The notes under the pieces: model-generated
Told to the model about the DNA's origin: nothing
The model's input: only the letters and a program-made list of their open reading frames with translations
Database searches by the model: none
Translations under genes and position numbers: made by a program
Part shown: in pieces, positions 17,585 to 24,313 of the stretch
Layout of the letters: every line of letters begins with the position of its first letter
How positions within the stretch are numbered: position 1 is the stretch's first letter
Assembly (NCBI GenBank): GCA_964601355.1
Contig: CAZRNB010000028.1
Coordinates: forward strand, 1 to 27,493
Source: CAZRNB01 sp964601355
GTDB lineage: Bacteria; Planctomycetota; Phycisphaerae; Sedimentisphaerales; Anaerobacaceae
DNA length: 27,493 nt
Direction of reading: 5' to 3'

Positions 17585-18382
17585 CTACTTGTCTTGATCC
17601 GTTTGTTCCGAAGTTTCCATGGGAGCGTCTTCCTCGCGCAGCTTTCTTGCGGTTTTACCGTAGTACCTCTTTACGCGACTCTGAGCCTTTTGTGCTTCTT
17701 CTCCTTCAATTACATCTCTTTTGAGCACCTCGTTTTTCAAAACATGTATTATGTCTTCAGGCGCCACAAAGACACCTTCGGTTATCTTGCGAAGTTCGCG
17801 ACGAAGAACAGTGAGTACATCATCTGACAAAATCAAGGCGCCAAGGATGAATCGATTAAGGCATTGGATCTTTTCGTGGAACTGTTCTCTGGCGTCTTTG
17901 TTTATGCCCTCTTTGCAGATGATGAACAACTTCTCTTGATGTTCTTCAGATTTGCCATCAAGTTCTGAGAAGTTGAAGTCGCAGACAAGGTCATAAGTAA
18001 TAGGTTGTTCAAACCGAATCTTGTAGATACGCCAGAGCATACTATTTGTGAGGATTACCCAAGGGACTCCATTGTTAGAACCATATTCGATTGCTTGGCG
18101 AAGATGTGATTCTTTCAAGGACGTTCCAATCGCTTTTGCCTCGATTATGTATTCGATCTTGTTATCCACTTTAATAGCCAAGTCGCAAAATGTTCCTCGT
18201 ATAGCCAATTCGCTTGTGATTTCGAGGTATTTGTCATAACCAAAAATCTCAGCAAGCATATCCTTGATAATTGAGATGGTGTCTGATTCGTTTACGTCTC
18301 TGTCTTTCGCGATTTGTAGAACCTGTTGGAATTTACCGATTGATTTAATGATTCTGTCAACTGTGCGTTTTGGCGGAAACAT
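17585..18382 (-). CDS. Stand-alone HsdR_N-like PD-(D/E)xK nuclease-domain protein
   Basis: 265 residues. I start it at MFPPKRTVDR (ATG at 18382) because AGGAGG lies 7 nt upstream; the frame is open 14 codons further but without a site. The core resembles the N-terminal nuclease domain of type I restriction HsdR subunits: SELAIRGTFCDLAIK with D67, then EYIIEAKAIG with E81-x-K83, followed by LRQAIEYG and PWVILTNSMLWRIYKI, the typical QAxxYA/VILTNG-like pattern. E58, D67, E81 and K83 are candidate active-site residues. No helicase, methylase or specificity gene is nearby, so it is not part of a visible complete restriction system. A charged C-terminal region (about 190-265) is unassigned. It may be a defence-related or repair nuclease. 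Confidence 0.75.
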   Translation of the reverse strand: MFPPKRTVDRIIKSIGKFQQVLQIAKDRDVNESDTISIIKDMLAEIFGYDKYLEITSELAIRGTFCDLAIKVDNKIEYIIEAKAIGTSLKESHLRQAIEYGSNNGVPWVILTNSMLWRIYKIRFEQPITYDLVCDFNFSELDGKSEEHQEKLFIICKEGINKDAREQFHEKIQCLNRFILGALILSDDVLTVLRRELRKITEGVFVAPEDIIHVLKNEVLKRDVIEGEEAQKAQSRVKRYYGKTARKLREEDAPMETSEQTDQDK

Positions 18383-18501
18383 TGCTTTCCTCCTATTTAA
18401 ATTTTTGATTCGAACTATGTACAATCATGGTTTTCATGTAAGAAGCCATTTAGATATATTTTAACCGAATTTAAGATACACTGCCTCTCATTCTGATACC
18501 A

Positions 18502-18798
18502 TTAAAATAAGTATTTATCAATATCTAATGCGCCGTGAAATACACCCAATATATCAATATTTCTATCAGGTTTTATTACATAAGCTATTCTATAATGGCC
18601 ATAGAGAAGTATACGGATATCCTCTTTGCAATCAGAATAATATTTATGCCCAATTTTGGGATATTTTTTAAGTATTTGTGCTTTATCATATATCCCCTTA
18701 ATAACGCGTTTAGCTGCTAAAGGATTATCAAGGGCAATATAATCATGAATATCTTTTAGCCATTTTTCAGCTTCGTATGTCCAGTTTATTTCTACCAT
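18502..18798 (-). CDS. RelE/ParE-family toxin
   Basis: 98 residues with the ParE/RelE plasmid-stabilisation fold: an N-terminal helix region INWTYEAEKWLKDIHDYIA, then NPLAAKRVIKGIYDKAQILKKYPKIGHKY, and the beta-rich RILLYGHYRIAYVI with a C-terminal DILGVFHGA strand. ParE members poison gyrase and RelE members cut mRNA on the ribosome; the sequence alone does not decide, though the helix layout favours ParE. Its ATG overlaps the end of the antitoxin gene by 7 nt (TCATGGTAG), indicating translational coupling. Together they form a complete type II toxin-antitoxin pair. Confidence 0.88.
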   Translation of the reverse strand: MVEINWTYEAEKWLKDIHDYIALDNPLAAKRVIKGIYDKAQILKKYPKIGHKYYSDCKEDIRILLYGHYRIAYVIKPDRNIDILGVFHGALDIDKYLF

Positions 18799-18968
18799 GA
18801 CTTAATTCTTCTTTTCATTTCATTATTATCTATTGTTTTTCCCTCATTTGAATTTTTTAATCCGCGTTCGACCATCCTGCGAAATGCTAACTCTCGCAGA
18901 ATTTCATCGTATGTAGTGTCATCCGGCAATTCATTGATTATCTCAGCTATTTTCTCTTTCACGGTCAT
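18792..18968 (-). CDS. Antitoxin partner of the ParE-type toxin (58 aa)
   Basis: Translating the minus strand from an ATG at 18968 gives 58 residues: MTVKEKIAEIINELPDDTTY at the start, then DEILRELAFRRMVERGLKNS, and MKRRIKSW at the end. AAGGAGAA lies about 7 nt upstream. It is helical, with a charged C-terminal tail suited to wrapping the toxin, and resembles the short helical antitoxins often paired with ParE-like toxins; I cannot name the Pfam family with certainty. It precedes and overlaps the toxin by 7 nt, the standard order. A perfect palindrome upstream (19002-19018) is a good candidate operator for autorepression. Confidence 0.82.
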   Translation of the reverse strand: MTVKEKIAEIINELPDDTTYDEILRELAFRRMVERGLKNSNEGKTIDNNEMKRRIKSW

Positions 18969-19001
18969 TTTGATTCTCCTTCCATTATGCTAACTATTGC
19001 A

Positions 19002-19018
19002 TATACGGTTTCCGTATA
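19002..19018 (-). promoter_or_regulatory. Candidate operator of the toxin-antitoxin operon
   Basis: TATACGG-TTT-CCGTATA is a perfect 7+3+7 palindrome, 34 nt upstream of the antitoxin ATG. Its position and symmetry fit a dimeric repressor site. It could also be the edge of the adjacent repeat block. Confidence 0.5.
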
Positions 19019-19020
19019 AC

Positions 19021-19215
19021 ACGCCATTCGGGACTACGGTCTGGCTACGGCTTGGCCTGCGCCAAGACGAGCAAGGCCTATCAGAGCTACAGCAAGGCCT
19101 CCGCCTTGACGAGCACCCTGCCGAGTTAGATATATTGTCACCGACCCCGCTACGGCTGGAGCCTTCGCCGAGACGAGTGGCTTCGGCCCTTCGACTGCGC
19201 TCAGGGCAGGCAAGC
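19021..19215. repeat. GC-rich block of diverged tandem GACGAG repeats plus a CTTCGACTGCGCTCAGG motif
   Basis: Three copies of a ~29-nt unit lie at 19044-19072, 19086-19114 and 19149-19178, each GCTAC(G/A)GC... to GACGAG(C/T). The inner stem changes on both sides between copies: TTGGC/GCCAA in the first, AAGGC/GCCTT in the second. At 19188-19205 is CCTTCGACTGCGCTCAGG, a motif common in spacers of many bacterial genomes and recognisable by its translations CPERSRR, LSAVEG and LRSGQA. The frames through this block are repeat translations, not genes. The following 19216-19406 is AT-rich with nothing recognised. Confidence 0.8.
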
Positions 19216-19406
19216 TCACTACAATCCACAAGATCCCTTATGGGAGATTTAAGATTCACTGCTTTACTATGATATTACCATTATTAGAAAAATGACAATA
19301 TTTGTCAATCGCAATTCACATATTATATATTTGATATTTCGAGGCTATATACAACTTACCTTGATTAAAAATCGTTTACGGATTAGTATTTTTATTTTAT
19401 GGTTTG

Positions 19407-19463
19407 AACCTGCGGTAAAACCGCAGGCTAAATAATTAGCCCCCTTGTTTCACACGGGGTTTT
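19407..19463. repeat. Two-hairpin palindromic element upstream of mnmG
   Basis: Left stem CCTGCGGT-AAA-ACCGCAGG (19409-19427), linker CTAAATAATTAG (19428-19439), right arm CCCC...GGGG (to 19459) with a weaker interior, then TTTT. Stem bases differ completely from the 16742 copy while pairing is kept. It ends 13 nt before the chosen mnmG ATG, so it lies in that gene's leader. Confidence 0.8.
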
Positions 19464-19476
19464 GGCCATTATAAGT

Positions 19477-21324
19477 ATGTCTAACAGAACGAAAAAAAAT
19501 GATTTCGATTGCATTGTCGTAGGCGCAGGTCACGCTGGCGTCGAGGCTGCACACGCGGCAGCCAGAATCGGCGCCAAAACTTGCCTTATCACATTAAGCC
19601 GCGACACGATAGCTAAGATGAGTTGCAATCCGGCTATTGGTGGGCTTGCAAAGGGACAAATCGTTCGCGAGGTCGATGCGCTTGGCGGACTGATGGGACT
19701 TGCGATAGATGACACCGGCATCCAGTTTCGTATGCTCAACCGCTCGAAAGGCCCGGCGGTGCAGTCACCAAGGGCACAGGCTGATAAATACAAATATCAG
19801 GATAATATCCAAATGCGGCTGGAACAAACGCCGAATTTGCAAATCATCGAGGCAATGGTCTCGCAGGTTATTACAGAGAATAATATTGCGCGCGGTGTCT
19901 GCTGTCACGATACAGTAACATATAATGCGCCTGTGGTAATTCTGACGACAGGGACATTTCTACGTGGGCTGATGCACATAGGGACAGAAAAATTCCCCGG
20001 CGGGCGACTTGGCGAGCCGGCGGCTAACGAGCTTTCGCAAAGCCTCCAGCAAGTCGGCCTGGAGCTTGGAAGGCTTAAGACCGGCACGCCGGCCCGGCTG
20101 GACGCTGCAACGGCTGACCTGGATAAACTCGAAATCCAGCATGGTGACACAGAGCCAGTGCCTTTCTCATTTCTGAATGAAAGAATAAATCGAAAGCAGA
20201 TTCCCTGCTGGATAACCTACACCAATGAAAAAATACACCAGATAATCCGGGACAATCTGAATCGCGCACCACTTTATACAGGACAAATAAGATCGGTAGG
20301 CCCGCGTTATTGTCCAAGTATAGAAACAAAGATTGTACGTTTCGCCGATAAGCAGCGGCATCAAGTGTTTCTTGAGCCTGAGGAAGAAGAAATAAAAACA
20401 ATTTACTGCAACGGCATAAGCACATCACTGCCGAAAGATGTGCAAGAACAAATGATAAAAAACTTGCCAGGTGCCGAAAATGCTCGGATTGTTCATTACG
20501 GCTACGCCATTGAATACGATTATTGTCCGCCGATACAGCTCAAGCCTAATCTGGAGACAAAAAAGATTTCCGGCTTGTTTCTGGCGGGACAAATAAACGG
20601 AACCAGCGGCTATGAGGAGGCGGCAGGGCAGGGCATTATCGCCGGTATAAACGCAGCGAGAAAATTGCAGGGCAAAGATACTATCGTTCTGGGTAGAGAC
20701 CAGGCATATATCGGCGTGATGATAGATGATTTGCTGACACGAGGAATTGATGAGCCATATCGGATGTTCACTTCGCGGGCTGAGTATCGCTTGACGCTGC
20801 GAGCCGACAATGCGGATAGAAGATTGACACCGCTCGGCAGATCGGTCGGCCTTGTGGATGAAAACCGATGGACGAAGTTTCAGAAAAAGCTCAGTGACAT
20901 TGATGCGCTTAAAAATCATTTGATGAACACTCATTCAGACGGCCAAAGTTTGTGGGAGCAGCTTCGCCAGCCTCAAAATACTCTCGCCGAGACATTGTCT
21001 GAGCTTCCTGATATTAAAAAGATGAATCTCGATAGAGATGTTTTGCAGGCGGCAATTATTGATGCCAAATATGAAGGCTACTTAGCCAAGCAGGAGCGTC
21101 TTGTAGCCGGCATGAAGGCATTGGAGACCAAAAAGATTCCGCTGGATTTGGATTATAAAAGTATTACGCATTTGCGAGTGGAAGCCAAAGAGAAACTGTC
21201 GGCTTTTAGGCCGAGCACGCTCGCCCAGGCCTCTCGCATAGGCGGCATAACCCCAGCGGATATTACTGTACTACAAATCCATTTGAAAAAAGGGGAAAGA
21301 ACCCCCAGTAGAACTGGGGGCTAA
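19477..21324 (+). CDS. mnmG: tRNA uridine-5-carboxymethylaminomethyl(34) synthesis enzyme MnmG (GidA)
   Basis: 615 residues from the ATG at 19477. With MnmE it installs the carboxymethylaminomethyl group on wobble U34 of certain tRNAs, using FAD, NADH and methylene-THF or glycine chemistry. The FAD-binding GAGHAGVEAA starts at residue 16. MSCNPAIGGLAKGQIVREVD, GIQFRMLNRSKGPAVQSPRA, GYAIEYDYCPP, LAGQINGTSGYEEAAGQG and TSRAEYRLTLRADNADRRL are all family signatures, and the C-terminal SRIGGITPADITVLQIHLKK is the MnmE/tRNA-interacting region. A TTG at 19462 would add five residues but lies in the repeat, so I prefer the ATG; no good ribosome site is seen for either. The last residues (RTPSRTGG) and the TAA stop are encoded by the palindromic element at 21300-21368, an added tail. 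Confidence 0.96.
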   Translation: MSNRTKKNDFDCIVVGAGHAGVEAAHAAARIGAKTCLITLSRDTIAKMSCNPAIGGLAKGQIVREVDALGGLMGLAIDDTGIQFRMLNRSKGPAVQSPRAQADKYKYQDNIQMRLEQTPNLQIIEAMVSQVITENNIARGVCCHDTVTYNAPVVILTTGTFLRGLMHIGTEKFPGGRLGEPAANELSQSLQQVGLELGRLKTGTPARLDAATADLDKLEIQHGDTEPVPFSFLNERINRKQIPCWITYTNEKIHQIIRDNLNRAPLYTGQIRSVGPRYCPSIETKIVRFADKQRHQVFLEPEEEEIKTIYCNGISTSLPKDVQEQMIKNLPGAENARIVHYGYAIEYDYCPPIQLKPNLETKKISGLFLAGQINGTSGYEEAAGQGIIAGINAARKLQGKDTIVLGRDQAYIGVMIDDLLTRGIDEPYRMFTSRAEYRLTLRADNADRRLTPLGRSVGLVDENRWTKFQKKLSDIDALKNHLMNTHSDGQSLWEQLRQPQNTLAETLSELPDIKKMNLDRDVLQAAIIDAKYEGYLAKQERLVAGMKALETKKIPLDLDYKSITHLRVEAKEKLSAFRPSTLAQASRIGGITPADITVLQIHLKKGERTPSRTGG

Positions 21325-21368
21325 ATAATTATTCAAAAAACATTTAGACCCGCGTTTTACGCGGGGTT
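21300..21368. repeat. Two-hairpin palindromic element at the 3' end of mnmG
   Basis: Left stem CCCCCAGT-AGA-ACTGGGGG (21302-21320) is the same stem as the 16742 copy with a different loop. The linker CTAAATAATTA is interrupted by about 10 nt of A-rich sequence before TTTAG. The right stem is CCCGCGT-TTT-ACGCGGG (21349-21365). The mnmG stop TAA (21322-21324) is in the linker. It may also serve as a terminator, although only a short delayed T-run follows. Confidence 0.82.
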
Positions 21369-21605
21369 AGTGATTTTTATCAAACTATGTACGTATTATC
21401 CGATAATATTTACAATAAACAGATTGCACGGCACGGGCAGAGTCACGCTGCTTGTAAATAGGGAAATAGCGGAATCGTTAGTATTCTGACATTTTTTGGG
21501 AACATCCGAATCTTTCTCTTGAGTATATTAAAAGGCCTTTATAAAGCTGCGCAGCATTACTTATCAAACAGATTTTTTTCGACTAATCGAAGCAAGGTTT
21601 CTTTT

Positions 21606-22820
21606 TTATCTGAAACTTATTATGTTTTCAGTATGATATAATGAAAGAAACATTAACATGTAATCGCGGAGATGGCGAGTCAATAAAAAGTTGTTTCGTA
21701 TATGCTCTCGACCATTCTGGCCTAACTTTTTGGCATATTCGGGCGCATTAAGAAGCTGCTTTAAGGCAAATGCAGCACCTTGAACTGTATGACATAGTAA
21801 TCCTGAATACTTGTGAGTTATCTGCAAAGGTATGCCGCCTACGGCAGAGGCAACTACCGGTTTTGCCTTCCACAAAGCTTCGGCAACAGTCAAGCCGAAT
21901 CCTTCTTTGATTGATTTCTGAATAATAATGGTTGAACCTCTTTGCAAGGCATTCACTTCTATATCGTTATGAGGCATTAATAAGATGTGTATGTCGGGGT
22001 CGTGCTGTGCTTTTTCCCTAACTTCCTCAAGAACCTCAATGGCTTCGGGATCATCAGCCGCAGTGCCACCGGCTAAAACAAGCTGGCAATCTATATGTCT
22101 TTTTACTTCCCAAAAAGCTTCGATAACTCCCACCGGGTCTTTGAGGCGATCGAAACGGGATATCTGAGTAATTATGGGTTTGTTTTCGACGATACCATAT
22201 TTTTCTAAAACGGATTTGATGAATTCCCTAGGTAAATCTTTATTTTTATCACTTAACGGGTCAATTGAAGGAGGAATAAGAAACTGTCTGATCGGCAAAT
22301 TCTGTGAAAAGCTGGGGGCAGAGAATACAGCAGCATCGTACTTGTCGACGAAACCTCGCAAGAACTCCCAGACGATTTTGTCAGGAGTTGATATATCGAT
22401 ATGGCAACGCCAAATCCACTTGTTAACGGATTTTTTATTTACCAAAGCTATTGGCTGGGGGTCATGCACAAAAACTATATCGCCGTAAGTGTCGAGCTGT
22501 TCAATACTTCTTCGGCTGGTTTCCATGAAGATATCGAAATCGTGCTGTGTTATTTCTTCCTTGTTTCCATGCAAGGCATTATGAAATTTTTTGGTTACCC
22601 AGAAAAATTCTTCACCGCCTTTCATAACGTCCCACCTTGAATCAACACCTAACTCCGTTAGGAGAGGAACCGTTCTATTCAATATCTCCGCAACCCCGCC
22701 GCCTACGGCGGTGGAATTGATGTGCTGGATAATTTTCCCTTTCAGCTTCTCAGCAACAAGCATTAAGTCATCTATGATGGGCTGTCCGACAATAGGAATG
22801 TAATCGTGTAATCTGGTCAT
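21606..22820 (-). CDS. treT: Trehalose synthase, TreT-type glycosyltransferase (GT4)
   Basis: 404 residues. TreT makes trehalose directly and reversibly from NDP-glucose and glucose; cytosolic. The N-terminal half has the family signature INSTAVGGGVAEILNRTVP, then RWDVMKGGEEFFWVTKKFHN and VFVHDPQPIAL. The C-terminal GT-B half has ITQISRFDRLKDPVGVIEAF (donor-side KD) and SIKEGFGLTVAEALW with the E-x7-E pair (E306, E314). Length matches the family. The ATG follows the stop of the DUF5752-like gene after a single base, with no ribosome site of its own, so it is translationally coupled. It diverges from the OtsA/OtsB gene set. Trehalose phosphorylase is the nearest alternative, but the N-terminal signature is TreT-like. 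Confidence 0.88.
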   Translation of the reverse strand: MTRLHDYIPIVGQPIIDDLMLVAEKLKGKIIQHINSTAVGGGVAEILNRTVPLLTELGVDSRWDVMKGGEEFFWVTKKFHNALHGNKEEITQHDFDIFMETSRRSIEQLDTYGDIVFVHDPQPIALVNKKSVNKWIWRCHIDISTPDKIVWEFLRGFVDKYDAAVFSAPSFSQNLPIRQFLIPPSIDPLSDKNKDLPREFIKSVLEKYGIVENKPIITQISRFDRLKDPVGVIEAFWEVKRHIDCQLVLAGGTAADDPEAIEVLEEVREKAQHDPDIHILLMPHNDIEVNALQRGSTIIIQKSIKEGFGLTVAEALWKAKPVVASAVGGIPLQITHKYSGLLCHTVQGAAFALKQLLNAPEYAKKLGQNGREHIRNNFLLTRHLRDYMLMFLSLYHTENIISFR

Positions 22821-22821
22821 A

Positions 22822-23493
22822 TTAGGTATGTATACTTCTTTCTATAAGGTTAATAAGTCTTTTTCTTAAATCTTCCATAGTATAAGTATAAGGGTCAAGC
22901 CGTGAAATCTTATCGGCCAATTCTTTGTTACCCGTAGCTGTTCGTATCCATATTGAAAAGTCATTATCTCCTTTCTCAAGTCGTAAACGTGCTTCAAACA
23001 TGTGAAAATATATTGAATCGATTGTTATTTTTCTTAAGATATCCGCTAATTCTCTCAAGTCGTGTGCAATGTGGTTTGTGGGAAAGATAAAACTTATTGA
23101 TTTCATAAAATGGAACTCGGTGCCTGCGTGCGCAAATTTCAGCTTTGTTAAAGGATTATTTTTTAAATGCTCTTCGATTGTATCGGCAATCCTTTCACGC
23201 AAGCTGCGTATAGTCGAAAAGCCAACGATATCAATGCTGGCAAGTTTTTCTCCAAGTTCAGTTTCGCCTAATATTTTAGAAACCCAGTATGCAAAATCAT
23301 TAGGGGGTTCGGGCGACAGATATTGATGTAACTGGAGGAAGCGGTGGGTGTGCTGATACATGCAGGAACCCGGCACTGTTTTTATTAATTCAAGTAACTC
23401 AGTTATATTTGACGCTTTTGAACCGGTTAACTCTGATAAATGTAAGCTCGTGTATAGTCGAAACGGCTCTATTGCTTTTAATAGTTCTGGCAT
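22822..23493 (-). CDS. DUF5752-like protein coupled to treT
   Basis: 223 residues, cytosolic, no signal or membrane segment. FRLYTSLHLSELTG near the start, then YQHTHRFLQLHQYLSPEPPN followed by DFAYWVSKILGETELGEKLA form a His/Glu-rich conserved core, with IDIVGFSTIRSLRERI after it. A similar module recurs near the C-terminus (DFSIWIRTATGNKELADKIS then RLDPYTYTMEDLRKRL), so the protein looks like two related halves. I recognise it from memory as DUF5752, a family of unknown function that can lie next to trehalose synthase genes. Its stop and the treT start are one base apart, implying stoichiometric production and probably a joint role. No clear ribosome site was found. Confidence 0.72.
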   Translation of the reverse strand: MPELLKAIEPFRLYTSLHLSELTGSKASNITELLELIKTVPGSCMYQHTHRFLQLHQYLSPEPPNDFAYWVSKILGETELGEKLASIDIVGFSTIRSLRERIADTIEEHLKNNPLTKLKFAHAGTEFHFMKSISFIFPTNHIAHDLRELADILRKITIDSIYFHMFEARLRLEKGDNDFSIWIRTATGNKELADKISRLDPYTYTMEDLRKRLINLIERSIHT

Positions 23494-23613
23494 TGTCCCA
23501 ATCCTATCAGATAAGTGGAAATATGTCTATTTTTCTGCATTATTGGCTACCACAACTTTTTCATTTTTTCTTCGAAATATTTTTCTGCAGGCAGTTCTTA
23601 ATATAATTACAAA

Positions 23614-23823
23614 TTACTTTGATAAAATCAAGAGGCGAATTACTGATAATCTGCCGGTTCTTACGCTTTCCTTATTTTCTTCTATCAAACGCTGCTCCAA
23701 AAGTTTGGCTTTCTGTACCTGCCGCCACGATATGTGAGCGGGCAATGAAAAACACGCCTTCTGCTGCGATGCTTGACTGCGCGAGGAGGAAACAGTTAAA
23801 TTTCGCCGAATAGAATTTGACAT
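23614..23823 (-). CDS. Possible small protein at the head of the treT operon
   Basis: 69 codons from an ATG at 23823, preceded by AAAGGCGG with suitable spacing. The product is basic and Ser/Gln-rich (SNSIRRNLTVSSSRSQASQQ at the start, ISWRQVQKAKLLEQRLIEEN in the middle), with no recognised domain or signal. For it: the ribosome-like site and first position upstream of the DUF5752-like gene. Against it: unremarkable composition, a 120-nt gap to the next gene, and a strong opposite-strand promoter overlapping its start. The rest of 23494-23613 holds nothing recognised. Confidence 0.35.
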   Translation of the reverse strand: MSNSIRRNLTVSSSRSQASQQKACFSLPAHISWRQVQKAKLLEQRLIEENKESVRTGRLSVIRLLILSK

Positions 23824-23845
23824 TAGGATCCGCCTTTATTAAAAT
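23817..23845 (+). promoter_or_regulatory. Strong sigma70-type promoter of the 23951 gene set
   Basis: TTGACA (23817-23822), a 17-nt spacer and TAAAAT (23840-23845): six of six and five of six consensus bases at ideal spacing. It would start transcription near 23852 and give a roughly 100-nt leader before the ATG at 23951. Confidence 0.6.
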
Positions 23846-23860
23846 GCGTTATCAAAGGGT

Positions 23861-23939
23861 GTGAGGTTGAAAGCAGCCTCACAGGCATGTCGGGGTGGTC
23901 GGGCCGCCACCTAATAATCAAGTTTTGCTTTTTTATTAG
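23861..23939 (+). promoter_or_regulatory. Structured mRNA leader with three stem-loops
   Basis: Hairpin 1 (23861-23882): GTGAGGTTG pairs with CAGCCTCAC, 9 bp with one G-U, loop AAAG. Hairpin 2 (23894-23911): GGTGGT pairs with GCCACC including a G-U, 6-nt loop. Hairpin 3: CTAATAA (23911-23917) pairs with TTATTAG (23933-23939) over a 15-nt U-rich loop and reaches into the ribosome site AGGAGA. The layout could regulate translation of the downstream genes. No known riboswitch class was recognised. Confidence 0.45.
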
Positions 23940-23950
23940 GAGACGGAAAC

Positions 23951-24295
23951 ATGTCCACCCCCAACGACAAACCTCGTGATAAGCAAGGCGGCATACTTGG
24001 CATTTTAGCGAGATTCTTCTGGATGTTTCTTGGCAACTTTATCCTCTTTATCTCAATTATATGCATCTTTGAGTATAAAAGTCGGTTATTTCATACCATG
24101 GATGCAGTCTTCTGGATCACAGTAGCAGCACTGGTCATAGTCAGGTATCTCGACATAAATCTTTTGGACGGGCTTACTGCTACAGGCCTGCCTGCCTCGA
24201 TGACTCATTGGATTAAATATGTTATCTTGCTGCTGGTCTGTTCGACAGCAGTATGGGTACTTTCGCATATCGTCAGTTACATGGTTGTAAAGTAG
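23951..24295 (+). CDS. Small membrane protein, three predicted helices
   Basis: 114 residues with a polar N-terminus (STPNDKPRDKQGG), then three hydrophobic segments at about 17-42 (FFWMFLGNFILFISIICIF), 47-67 (AVFWITVAALVIVRYL) and 87-112 (WIKYVILLLVCSTAVWVLSH). No family or catalytic motif was recognised. AGGAGACGG gives a good ribosome site. It is first in a plus-strand series leading to otsA and otsB, with only 6-18 nt to the next gene. The link to trehalose synthesis is by position only; a membrane sensor or stress protein is conceivable but not shown. Confidence 0.7.
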   Translation: MSTPNDKPRDKQGGILGILARFFWMFLGNFILFISIICIFEYKSRLFHTMDAVFWITVAALVIVRYLDINLLDGLTATGLPASMTHWIKYVILLLVCSTAVWVLSHIVSYMVVK

Positions 24296-24313
24296 ATATT
24301 TATGAGGTGCGAT

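Noticed and set aside
18383..18424. Upstream start for the nuclease gene (MYIVRIKN...)
   Set aside because: No ribosome site; AGGAGG is placed exactly for the ATG at 18382.
18990..19272. Frames of 65-91 codons on both strands giving CPERSRR, LSAVEG and LRSGQA peptides
   Set aside because: These are translations of a common intergenic repeat and are open on both strands because of palindromic GC-rich sequence, not because of coding.
16742..21368. Possible CRISPR array from repeated palindromes
   Set aside because: Copies are kilobases apart, differ in stem sequence, and have no regular spacers or cas genes.
23360..23737. 125-codon plus-strand frame
   Set aside because: It is antisense to the DUF5752-like gene start and the spacer, without a ribosome site or recognisable domain.
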